Below are positions 1 through 6,852 of a stretch of DNA of 37,047 bases, piece by piece. Origin of the DNA: CAZCDS01 sp964497585. Lineage in GTDB: Bacteria > Desulfobacterota > Desulfomonilia > Desulfomonilales > Desulfomonilaceae. The position numbers and the translations under genes were made by a program. The stretch spans positions 1 to 37,047 of the forward strand of contig CAZCDS010000063.1 of assembly GCA_964497585.1 (NCBI GenBank), read 5' to 3'. The notes beneath the pieces are model-generated. The model saw only the letters and a program-made list of their open reading frames with translations, was not told the origin of the DNA and did no database searches. Within the stretch, counting starts at the first letter, position 1, and the number at the start of each line of letters is the position of its first letter.

Positions 1-28
1 AAGTCTTCGCCTAAAGGCGAGGGTTTTT
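1..28 (+). terminator. Intrinsic terminator-like hairpin at window start
   Basis: TCGCC (7-11) and GGCGA (16-20) form a perfect 5-bp stem with a TAAA loop, followed by GGG and TTTTT. This has the shape of a rho-independent terminator for a gene left of the window. IS200/IS605 right ends can carry a similar hairpin, so the element-end reading stays open. Confidence 0.5.
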
Positions 29-260
29 CTCCCATTCCCCGAGGGGGACAATAACAGACTCATATTTGTCATAAGGCCGTCTTGAGTCAACAATGGCACG
101 CGGCTTGCTTAAGATCTCCCGTAAGCACGGTCTCCCCAGGTTGGCTATGCCGATTTGGTGGTGAACCGGTCGGCAAGCTAGATTCGGAGGTCTATATTAC
201 CGCCCGTCGAGGCGTTCATGCATATAGTTTAGAGGCAAGGGCGCTCCTGGAGTTCCATTG

Positions 261-686
261 ATGCTCAAATTCCTGTCACCCCCCAGGAATGAATTTCCGG
301 GAGCATACATACAACCATACCTCCCTGTTGGAGTGGCTCAGTCCGAGATTCTGTCAAAATTGGCGAACGAGGGACTGAGCCCTCCAACCATTTTTTCAAT
401 CGGACTCCGGGAGGCCGCTTCAGCGATCCAGCAAATGGCGGCCATCTGAACTTTATGCACCGACTTTACCCCCCCTGGGGTCTCCGAAGCGGAAGCGAAC
501 CTGTTTGGCCGGTCATTAATAGGAAAGCCCGCCCCGTTCCGTTTGGCAGCGACTCGGCGGCAGGCTATCCGGAAGTGGCTGAACGACAACCATGAGGTCG
601 GTGACGCTCAGTCCGAGCTTCGTGCACATGGTCTCACCGTACGGCGGATTTTTCAAGGTGCTTCTTCTGTCCTGAAAAGCTGCTGA
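261..686 (+). pseudogene. Small ORF interrupted by in-frame TGA (remnant)
   Basis: An ATG at 261 follows GGAG at 8-base spacing and opens a 62-codon frame ending at TGA (447-449). The same frame then stays open to a second TGA at 684-686, about 78 more codons. The two halves resemble each other: AQSEI, then GL and IF motifs in the first; AQSEL, then GL and IF motifs in the second, in the same order. The simplest reading is one gene of about 141 codons with an internal duplication, broken by a nonsense codon. Selenocysteine at 447 is possible in principle, but the short ACCCC/GGGGT hairpin at 468-481 has a CCCT loop lacking the usual bacterial SECIS loop bases. I recognise no family. Two independent short peptides is the other reading. 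Confidence 0.35.
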
Positions 687-819
687 GTGACATCCAGCGC
701 TGAGCCTACCACCGTACTCATCCTCATCCCACGATCCCAGGTGGAAGTATGCCGCCGCCCACGCGGCTCTGCGGACGGGAACCGCCTATCCATGGGGATC
801 GTCCCTGCAAGGAGAACAT

Positions 820-1356
820 ATGGCAACGAAACGCGATATCGGGAGACTGAGCGAAGTCGCGAGGCTGTTCGATGCGGCCGCGCGGGGTGCGATCGACGAA
901 GTGAGGGCGCTGACTTTAGAGGGTGTTTCCGGAGACTGCAGGGATGATTACGGCAACTCTCCCGTCATGTTGTCGGTCTCGCGTCCCCACGGATTCTTGC
1001 CGGCTCTCTTTTTGATACGGGCGGGAGCCTCGGTCAATGGGACCAATCTTTTGGGCGAGACCCCTTTGTTGAATGCCTCGTGGGCCGGGAACATCGCTGC
1101 CGTGAAGCTCCTGTTGAGAAATGGGGCGGACCCCAATGTGGCGAGCAGAAGCGGATACACCCCCCTGATGGCTGCCGTTGACTGCGGACACGAGAAGATC
1201 GTGAGGGTCCTCTTAATCCACGGAGCTGATGCTGATGCCATGAACCGCAGCGGTGTTACGACCATCATGAGGGCCATTGACCGAGGGTACGACGACATTG
1301 CCGTCATGCTGGCGGATTATGGAGCCAAGTCTGGTGGAGGACGTGCCACACGCTGA
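820..1356 (+). CDS. Ankyrin-repeat protein, 178 aa
   Basis: The start has a good SD (AAGGAG, about 5 bases before ATG). The protein has no signal peptide or membrane segment, so it should be cytoplasmic. After a short N-terminus come about four ankyrin repeats: a degenerate one near residues 15-45, then units with the usual TPL.AA......VK.LL..GADPN pattern at about 48-80, 81-114 (GETPLLNASWAGN), 115-147 (GYTPLMAAVDCGH) and 148-170. Ankyrin repeats are protein-binding scaffolds, and nothing here points to an enzyme. It is followed after 50 bp by the gene at 1407 on the same strand, so the two may be co-transcribed. This is one of three ankyrin genes in the window, and its partner is unknown. 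Confidence 0.9.
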   Translation: MATKRDIGRLSEVARLFDAAARGAIDEVRALTLEGVSGDCRDDYGNSPVMLSVSRPHGFLPALFLIRAGASVNGTNLLGETPLLNASWAGNIAAVKLLLRNGADPNVASRSGYTPLMAAVDCGHEKIVRVLLIHGADADAMNRSGVTTIMRAIDRGYDDIAVMLADYGAKSGGGRATR

Positions 1357-1406
1357 GTCACGGCGGATCTATCGGAGATGGGTCTTCATGGAACGGAGGA
1401 TTGACC

Positions 1407-1949
1407 ATGCAGACTGCCAAGGAACTGGATTTCTGCCTGAAGCTGTTTGCCCAGGCCGGCAGCGACCTGGGAGACGGAGAAAATGCCGCCCTGAAATTGC
1501 AGGAGCGGATGGAACGGAACCGCATGGGCTTTGAGGACCTGTTCGACTACGTGTGCGAACACGAGAGGGACTACGCCTATCAAGCGGAACGTTTCTTCCT
1601 TCTTACGGCCCGAATTGAACTCGCGGGGAAGTCGACCAGTCCCTGGCGGCAGCCTGAACCAACCGTCACGGCTCCTCCGGAGTCGGAAATCTCGCGAGTG
1701 CATGTCAGGGAGCAGACGCGAACTTCCCGGAACGGAAAGGTCTTCACGGTACGCCCCCACTGGCGGCACTGCCGGCGACGTGCTCACAGGTACGACTGGC
1801 GCAAAGATCCCTCGGCCATGCCGGGAGATGACTACGAGTGGATAGAGGGCCATGAGCGTTGGTACTGCCATGCCGGTCATGGGAGGATGATCCGTGTGCG
1901 CGGTTACTGGCGGAAAAGAGTTCGAATCACAGTGAGGACGGCTGCGTGA
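1407..1949 (+). CDS. Hypothetical protein with DUF2786-like N-terminus, 180 aa
   Basis: ATG at 1407 is preceded by GGAGG at 7-base spacing. A TTG six bases upstream is in frame but would overlap the SD, so I do not use it. Residues 1-45 read like the DUF2786 helix pair found in phage and island proteins (small residues, then a conserved ENAALKLQERMERN-type helix). The C-terminal 90 residues are very basic and aromatic, with VREQTRTSRNGKVFTVRPHWR-like and GYWRKR-like segments. Such segments occur in phage and plasmid proteins of unknown role and may bind nucleic acid. There are no catalytic motifs I can name. It sits 50 bp after the first ankyrin gene. Confidence 0.7.
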   Translation: MQTAKELDFCLKLFAQAGSDLGDGENAALKLQERMERNRMGFEDLFDYVCEHERDYAYQAERFFLLTARIELAGKSTSPWRQPEPTVTAPPESEISRVHVREQTRTSRNGKVFTVRPHWRHCRRRAHRYDWRKDPSAMPGDDYEWIEGHERWYCHAGHGRMIRVRGYWRKRVRITVRTAA

Positions 1950-2293
1950 CACACGAACTGTGTGCCGCTTTACCCGTACGCGAGCCGTGTAAGAAAACCG
2001 GAGTTCGTTGCAGTGCCGGTCATACAGGAGAAAAGAAGATGTTCAGACTCATGACGGGAATAGGATTTCCGGTGGCGATTGCGCCGATGTCAATCCACAG
2101 CGGGACCGCTCATATCATGAGCCGAGGTCCTCCGATAGGCATTCAACATCGGCAAGTCCCGCATGGTTAACGAATAGGGGAGTTCGCTCCGTACCCTTGG
2201 CAGGGCCCGGTGAGAGGCTCTCGGGAAGTGGCTGAATCACAACGATGAGGTGCAGGCGCTCGGAAAGAAGTAGCAACCATAGAAGGAGCTGGA
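1950..2293. other. Gap with a possible 43-aa ORF and a repeat remnant
   Basis: A 43-codon frame (2039-2170, plus strand) has a reasonable SD (GGAG, then AAAAGAAG, ATG) and a hydrophobic start (MFRLMTGIGFPVAIAP), but nothing supports it beyond the SD. At 2222-2272 a short reading frame encodes GKWLNHNDEVQALGKK then stop. This matches KWLNDNHEV of the broken ORF at 568-600, so it looks like a decayed copy of the same sequence. Confidence 0.35.
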
Positions 2294-2626
2294 ATGGAAA
2301 GACGGAGCAAGCACATACAGAAAAACCCCAAGGATTTCGAATTCGTTGATGAAGTTAACTTGGGGCGAGACACTACCGAGCAACATGGGAATCACTCGCC
2401 TGGCGAAGCAGCGGACCGATTGAATGCCGCCCTTGCAAGAGCCATTTGTGATAACCATCGCAAACTCGGCGAGTATGTGCGCAAAACCGTGTTCAACAAA
2501 GGTCTGGAGGCAGTGATGTCAAAGAGAGGTCGTTCGACTTACCGCAATATTCCCTCAAGGACGGGAGTGACAGTCCCGAAGACCAAACTCATGACCCGCA
2601 GACCGTTGCGAGGCCGAAGACGGTAG
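2294..2626 (+). CDS. Small basic hypothetical protein, 110 aa
   Basis: ATG follows AGAAGGAG at good spacing. The N-terminal half is mixed charged and helical (residues 35-75, with an ADRLNAALARAICDNHRK-type helix). The C-terminal 35 residues are strongly basic, ending RRPLRGRRR, which suggests nucleic-acid binding or a disordered tail. There is no signal peptide, and I recognise no family. It stands alone between decayed DNA and a hairpin at 2639-2681 that could end its transcript. Small genes of this kind are common on islands. Confidence 0.55.
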   Translation: MERRSKHIQKNPKDFEFVDEVNLGRDTTEQHGNHSPGEAADRLNAALARAICDNHRKLGEYVRKTVFNKGLEAVMSKRGRSTYRNIPSRTGVTVPKTKLMTRRPLRGRRR

Positions 2627-2638
2627 GAGGAAAGTAAG

Positions 2639-2681
2639 AAGCCCACACGTTCCGAGTCGCCAAACACAGGCGTGTGGGCTT
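2639..2681 (+). terminator. Perfect 11-bp inverted repeat after the 110-aa gene
   Basis: AAGCCCACACG (2639-2649) and CGTGTGGGCTT (2671-2681) are exact reverse complements around a 21-base loop, starting 13 bp after the stop codon. There is only a weak T run after it. The position fits a transcript end; a protein-binding palindrome is the alternative. Confidence 0.45.
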
Positions 2682-2863
2682 GTCCGACAACAAGGCCCCA
2701 CTGTGAAACTCAACGTGGAGCTGAATGGAGCCTCGTCAGGGATGAGTACATTTTACCTGCTCGTCAGGACCTTGCCAAGCGTCCACGAGAAGAAACCATC
2801 CGAACTCTCCCTGATTCGACTTCTCTAAGCTCCCTCAGCGGTGTTTGTGCATGGTCCGCTATT

Positions 2864-2926
2864 GCCCGCTACGAACCCCGACCGGCTTGTCGGGTATGTC
2901 GGAGTGAGGGTTCAGGCGATAGCGGC
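2864..2926 (+). promoter_or_regulatory. Nested inverted repeats in the leader of an ankyrin gene
   Basis: Three inverted repeats share one centre: CCGCTA (2866-2871) with TAGCGG (2920-2925), AACCC (2874-2878) with GGGTT (2908-2912), and CCCGAC (2877-2882) with GTCGGG (2889-2894). The last two overlap, so they could be alternative structures. The set ends about 24 bp before the chosen ATG at 2950. It may be a structured 5' leader or an operator. The rest of 2682-2863 shows no convincing gene. Confidence 0.3.
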
Positions 2927-2949
2927 CTGCCAAACGAATGGAGAGAACG

Positions 2950-4401
2950 ATGAAAGGAATGAGAGAAAGGTTTCTCAGGAAGGACCGAGATGGTTCCCCG
3001 GTTAGGGAGCAGACCCAAGCTGCTAGTGACCGGGAAAAGCAACCACATGAAGAGAGCAATCAGACTGTGATGGAAAAAGAGAACATGGCGGAGAAGAACG
3101 GTAACGGGGTGGAGGAAGAACAGCTCTTTGCGGCCGCGAAGGGTGGAGATACCAAAGGGGCAAAGGAGTTGCTTGCACGGGGAGTCTCTGTGGATTGCAG
3201 AGACAAGGATGAGAGAACTCCCCTCATGGAAACCTCTGATCCCGGCCATGTTGGAATGGCCCAGCTGCTCCTGGAAAGCGGCGCAGATGTAAACGCGGTT
3301 GATGTCGATGGGGAGACAGCCATCTTTGCGGCAACGTACGCCGATCAACTCGACGTGGTGAAGATCCTCCATTCGCACGGAGCCGATTTGGAAATTCGTA
3401 ACAATGAGGGCCGGACGGCGTTGGACATCGCTAAAGACGGAGGAGCGGATTCCATAGCCTCCTATCTTGAGGCGTACTCCTCTGGCTCGCCGGGGAATTC
3501 GGACGACGAAACCGATCTGGACGATCCGGCCGGAGCTTCAGCCATTGGCGCAATGCATCAGGAACTCGAACCGGAGTCATACGTTGCAAGAGATGATGGC
3601 ACGGGTGCCGCCACTGCGTCTCCGGGCGCGGCCCAGGCGACCGAATCTCCCGGTCTTCTGACATCGGAACAATACGCAATCGCAGACGAGATATCTGGGA
3701 GACTTGCTCCGCCGGCCGAGATCCTTGAAGCCAACGAAGAGAAGATCGAGTACGACGCCTGGGACAATAAGGTAGTCCACAGCGCGAACGAAAAGGCAAA
3801 GAGGACAATAGAGAAGGCTGGCGTGGAATTGGGTGACCACTCGGTGGATACCGTCTTCAAAGGCAGCCATATGGCCGTACTGAAGCCGAGATCACAGGAG
3901 TACAAGCGTTTCAGGAAGCTGTGGAAACACCCCGACCTGCTGATCGATCCGCGCCGGTGGCGGGACTGGACAGGGGCTGCTGCGGTCCGCAGATATTGCT
4001 TGGCAGAAGGGATAGAAGTTTCCAGCCTCCGAGGCTCTCATTTCATCGAGCTGTACTACGTCAAGGACCTGAAGCTCATCCTGACACTGGCCGAAGATGC
4101 GACCCAGCATAACTACACCGTCCGACAGCTCAAGCGGGCCATCGAGAACCTGCGAGAACGGAAGGACGACAGTGATCCGGGAAAGGTCATCATCAAGACC
4201 CTCGATCAGTCCCTTCCCCTCCTGGAAGAACCGGATCTCGTCGAGCTTTGCGCCGACAGGGACCGTGTGCTGGAGGAGTCGAGCCGGGCAGAGCGCAAGA
4301 AGATCCGTTCGCTGATCAAGCAGCGCAAACCCACTCTGGATGAATGGAAGGGCCTGATGGATACCTTGGAGGGCATTCTGTCTGAGTTGGAGGACGAATA
4401 G
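2950..4401 (+). CDS. Ankyrin-repeat protein with unknown C-terminal domain, 483 aa
   Basis: I chose ATG 2950, which has GGAGAG just upstream; ATG 2938 in the same frame lacks an SD. Residues 1-50 are charged and probably disordered. About three to four ankyrin repeats follow (roughly 55-170), including LFAAAKGGDTKGAKELLARG, LMETSDPGHVGMAQLLLESGADVN and IFAATYADQLDVVKILHSHGADL. A low-complexity acidic, Ser/Ala-rich linker runs to about residue 230. The last 250 residues form a charged, mostly helical domain (after the QYAIADEISGRLAPPAEIL segment) that I do not recognise. No signal peptide or membrane segment is seen. The repeats probably bind a partner while the C-terminal domain carries the function. 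The gene lies in the accessory region left of the integrase. Confidence 0.88.
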   Translation: MKGMRERFLRKDRDGSPVREQTQAASDREKQPHEESNQTVMEKENMAEKNGNGVEEEQLFAAAKGGDTKGAKELLARGVSVDCRDKDERTPLMETSDPGHVGMAQLLLESGADVNAVDVDGETAIFAATYADQLDVVKILHSHGADLEIRNNEGRTALDIAKDGGADSIASYLEAYSSGSPGNSDDETDLDDPAGASAIGAMHQELEPESYVARDDGTGAATASPGAAQATESPGLLTSEQYAIADEISGRLAPPAEILEANEEKIEYDAWDNKVVHSANEKAKRTIEKAGVELGDHSVDTVFKGSHMAVLKPRSQEYKRFRKLWKHPDLLIDPRRWRDWTGAAAVRRYCLAEGIEVSSLRGSHFIELYYVKDLKLILTLAEDATQHNYTVRQLKRAIENLRERKDDSDPGKVIIKTLDQSLPLLEEPDLVELCADRDRVLEESSRAERKKIRSLIKQRKPTLDEWKGLMDTLEGILSELEDE

Positions 4402-4434
4402 CCTACGGGTAGTACTTTTTCAGGAATCGTGTAA

Positions 4435-4454
4435 TTCCCCGGACGTCCGGGGAA
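4435..4454. promoter_or_regulatory. 20-bp perfect palindrome
   Basis: TTCCCCGGAC followed directly by GTCCGGGGAA is a gap-free palindrome 34 bp after the ankyrin gene's stop and about 120 bp before the zinc-ribbon gene. With no loop it is a poor terminator and a better candidate for a dimeric-regulator operator or a recombination site. Confidence 0.4.
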
Positions 4455-4476
4455 ATTTCTGACATTTCTTCGAGAC

Positions 4477-4518
4477 TTCCGGAGGTGATGACTCGTGATA
4501 GGGATGTCGCCTCCGGAA
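4477..4518 (+). terminator. 9-bp inverted repeat before the zinc-ribbon gene
   Basis: TTCCGGAGG (4477-4485) and CCTCCGGAA (4510-4518) are exact complements with a 24-base loop, followed by AAA and not a T run. It could be a terminator for the ankyrin transcript or an element in the leader of the gene at 4576. Confidence 0.35.
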
Positions 4519-4575
4519 AAATAGGCCGACAACCAAATCCACATGCAAGTTCAATATGTTACAGGAAGAAGAAAC

Positions 4576-4974
4576 ATGACCAGAGATAATCAAGACCGAG
4601 AGACACACATCGAGTCACCCAAAGCAGATCAGAAGTTGATTCTTCGGTTCGTTTGTCTCAGGTGCGGATGCCGGGATTTACGTACAAAGATGCTTTTTGC
4701 CAATTATCCGGTCGCCACTCTGGACGGCTTAGAGGTAACCGCCGGAACACTTGAATTCGTCGACCTCCATCAACGAGAAGACCCCTTCCACTGGGACTAC
4801 GACGATCACTGGAAAGGTTGGAAGTTCTGGTGCGACAAATGCGGTCCGGTACCCGATCTGGCTCAGTACGATCGTGAGAACACCGAGGCGGACAGCCTTG
4901 CGAGATGGCTCCTCGACAACTGTCCTCAGGATGAATGCCTGCCGAGCACCGAGACCGACCTCTCTACGGGTTAG
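4576..4974 (+). CDS. Double-CxxC zinc-ribbon protein A, 132 aa
   Basis: ATG 4576 has AGGAAG upstream; an earlier in-frame ATG at 4543 has no SD. Two knuckles, CLRC (C27, C30) and CDKC (C86, C89), flank a Trp- and Asp-rich middle, and the chain ends in a helix (ADSLARWLLDNC). The layout of knuckle, about 55 residues, knuckle, then an acidic D-x-L-x-x-W helix recurs in the genes at 5838 and 6170, so the three are paralogues. Such ribbons usually bind structural zinc and mediate nucleic-acid or protein contacts. I do not recognise a named family. Confidence 0.75.
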   Translation: MTRDNQDRETHIESPKADQKLILRFVCLRCGCRDLRTKMLFANYPVATLDGLEVTAGTLEFVDLHQREDPFHWDYDDHWKGWKFWCDKCGPVPDLAQYDRENTEADSLARWLLDNCPQDECLPSTETDLSTG

Positions 4975-5051
4975 CCCTTTCTACACATACTCCTGCCCTT
5001 GCGAACATTGACAAGGGCAGGATACTCCCTGAAGGCGAAAGGATACACGAA

Positions 5052-5768
5052 ATGGCGAAAACACTCTTGAGCAAAAGGACTCCAGCCGGAGTCGCGGTGA
5101 TGATGGACTCCAAAGAGTACCTGCGCCAATGTTCTGTCCGAGCGGAAGAACAGCACGGGCGGTACAGCACGGAATCGCGGACAGCACGCCTGATTCTCGC
5201 AGCCATCCATTCCGTCACAGAGGATTACGAAAATGTTGAACCGCTGTTGGCCGGACATGTGGCAGCGCTCAAAGGGAACCGGGAATCGAATCCCATGTGG
5301 ATGTTTTGGGCTCTGTCGTTACTCTTTGAGGCTTACGTCAACCTCAATCGCATCCCGGAAGCTGTGCGAATAAGCAATGAAGGCAAGTCCGTAGCAAAGC
5401 GGACCGACGCTTCGGCAAAAGACCCGTTTCTTGAGGCGCTTCTCCACCAGGCGATAGCCCTGGAAGCAAAGGCGGACTCCAAGAGCCGTCATCATGGATT
5501 TGTGGTCGCTCTCCTCACCTTGAGCTGGTACGTGTCCCATGGATTCGAACGATCCCGTGGGAATGCTCACGTACGGGATCAACTCCGGCTATTGTTCGAC
5601 TCGTACGGGATCCGGGGGGACGATTGGGTACGGACTGTCAAACGCGCGCACCTGACCAAGTACGACTTCGTGGGCCTGCTGAGCATCCTCCTGGATCACA
5701 CGGGTCTCGTGCCCCCACCGATGGAATCGATGATAAGGCGAAAGCCTCGGGTTCATGTCGTTCGGTGA
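5052..5768 (+). CDS. Hypothetical helical-repeat (TPR-like) protein, 238 aa
   Basis: I start at ATG 5052 (MAKTLLSKRTP), with AAAGGA 8 bases upstream. The frame is open back to 4935, but that part overlaps the preceding gene. Residues 50-180 look like paired helices of TPR type (an LLAGHVAALKGN helix, then WALSLLFEAYVNLNRIPEAVRISNEGK, then a third pair). The rest is helical with a Trp/Asp segment (DDWVRTV). There is no signal peptide and no catalytic motif. It sits between two zinc-ribbon paralogues on the same strand, so the three may form one transcript. Confidence 0.7.
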   Translation: MAKTLLSKRTPAGVAVMMDSKEYLRQCSVRAEEQHGRYSTESRTARLILAAIHSVTEDYENVEPLLAGHVAALKGNRESNPMWMFWALSLLFEAYVNLNRIPEAVRISNEGKSVAKRTDASAKDPFLEALLHQAIALEAKADSKSRHHGFVVALLTLSWYVSHGFERSRGNAHVRDQLRLLFDSYGIRGDDWVRTVKRAHLTKYDFVGLLSILLDHTGLVPPPMESMIRRKPRVHVVR

Positions 5769-5779
5769 TGCCAACGAGT

Positions 5780-5801
5780 GCCCCGGTCGCCCAGCCGGGG
5801 T
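5780..5801 (+). promoter_or_regulatory. GC-rich hairpin between 5052 and 5838 genes
   Basis: CCCCGG (5781-5786) pairs with CCGGGG (5795-5800) over an 8-base loop. It has no T run, so it is more likely an attenuator or mRNA-stability hairpin than a terminator. Confidence 0.3.
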
Positions 5802-5837
5802 GCCCACGCAAAGGGTACGAAAACAAGGAGATTGATC

Positions 5838-6212
5838 ATGTCTCAAAAGGATCTTCGGAAAGAGCTAAACGCTGCGGCGCTATCATCCAACGCAATAGTA
5901 GCCCGGGAAGAACCGCCGGTATTCCACCGATGCACGTGCCCGGAATGCGGAGAAGATGCCATGGAACTTTGCGGCCATGGTGTATTCTTTCGTTCCGACT
6001 TCCTTGGCGTAACGCATGACGCGGAATTCGGGTGCGGAGAGATGGTACTGGACGGAGAATACCACTGGATAATCGCGTGCGGATCATGCGGTTATGAGGC
6101 TTTCAACACGGATGTACTGCCGAACGACACCCTCGTCGATTGGGTCGCTTCCCACGGACAGGCAATGAGGTGTTGGAATTCAACTGTCCCGTCTGCGGAT
6201 CTCCATATCTAG
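5838..6212 (+). CDS. Double-CxxC zinc-ribbon protein B, 124 aa
   Basis: ATG 5838 is preceded by AAGGAG at 7-base spacing. Knuckles are CPEC (C34, C37) and CGSC (C81, C84), followed by the family's terminal helix (NDTLVDWVASHG, about 96-107). The last 15 residues (RCWNSTVPSADLHI) are unlike the end of paralogue A and are read out of frame through the start of paralogue C. The natural stop was therefore probably lost when a deletion joined B to C. Length and layout otherwise match paralogue A. Confidence 0.72.
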   Translation: MSQKDLRKELNAAALSSNAIVAREEPPVFHRCTCPECGEDAMELCGHGVFFRSDFLGVTHDAEFGCGEMVLDGEYHWIIACGSCGYEAFNTDVLPNDTLVDWVASHGQAMRCWNSTVPSADLHI

Positions 6213-6450
6213 AAGTGGTTTTCAGAGCGAACAGGTCCGTGAGGACGGTGTATGAGACCTCGGATAATGAGGACGCGGAAATTCCCGCGCAGGCGGCACT
6301 GCCCTACGAACAGGTCAGAGAATACGTAAACCAATCCGATATTGCTGTTCCAAAGGTCATGGGCTCTCCAATGAGGATGGCAGTCCCATGGAGACCCTCG
6401 ATGAACTGGTCGAGTGGTTGAAAGCTCACGAGACTCCTAACAACGGATGA
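6170..6450 (+). pseudogene. Third zinc-ribbon paralogue, frameshifted
   Basis: From GTG 6170 the frame gives EFNCPVCGSPYLEV (first CxxC) and runs on as PYEQVREYV to about 6333; it then loses family resemblance and ends at 6421. A different frame from about 6337 gives RYCCSKGHGLSNEDG and a family-type ending (METLDELVEWLKAHETPNNG) with its stop at 6448-6450. The second half matches the ends of paralogues A and B (D-x-L-x-x-W helix). A frameshift between about 6300 and 6340 explains both. The second knuckle (CC...H) is also imperfect. It overlaps the end of paralogue B by 43 bp. Confidence 0.55.
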
Positions 6451-6537
6451 TCGGGTCAACCTTTCGGGCCAAGGCGTCTATAGCCTTTGTCCGAGACCGC
6501 ATCGTAGGATTCGATTGGCATACCCGGCGACAAGCAA

Positions 6538-6852
6538 ATGAGGGCAAATCTCGACAAAACCCCGGCACGGCCTCTGTGGAGGGCTGAAGACGTAGGTCAG
6601 ATCCTGGACGTAAGTCCCAAGACCGTCCACAGGCTGGTCAGGGAAGGGAAGCTTTCTTGTGTGCAGGTCACCGGACGGGAACGCCGGTTCACAGAAAAGC
6701 ATGTGCTTGAATTCATAGAGCGTCAGAGCCGTCCGGTACGCGTTGACAAGAAAGAGGCTAGGCCGGTATCATCACCCCCCAAGAAAGGGGGTGAGAAATC
6801 GTCCGGCTTTTCTGGTGTAGATCTCCGAAAGGAGATGAAGCAATGGCGATGA
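6538..6852 (+). CDS. Excisionase-like HTH protein, 104 aa
   Basis: The N-terminal 60 residues form a MerR/HTH_17-type winged helix (LWRAEDVGQILDVSPKTVHRLVREGK, then FTEKHVLEFIERQ). This is the fold of excisionases and AlpA-like directionality factors. The remainder is a basic tail. The gene overlaps the integrase start by 10 bp on the same strand, so it is translated together with it. It probably binds DNA at the element's ends to steer excision, or regulates the integrase. The SD is weak. Confidence 0.8.
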   Translation: MRANLDKTPARPLWRAEDVGQILDVSPKTVHRLVREGKLSCVQVTGRERRFTEKHVLEFIERQSRPVRVDKKEARPVSSPPKKGGEKSSGFSGVDLRKEMKQWR

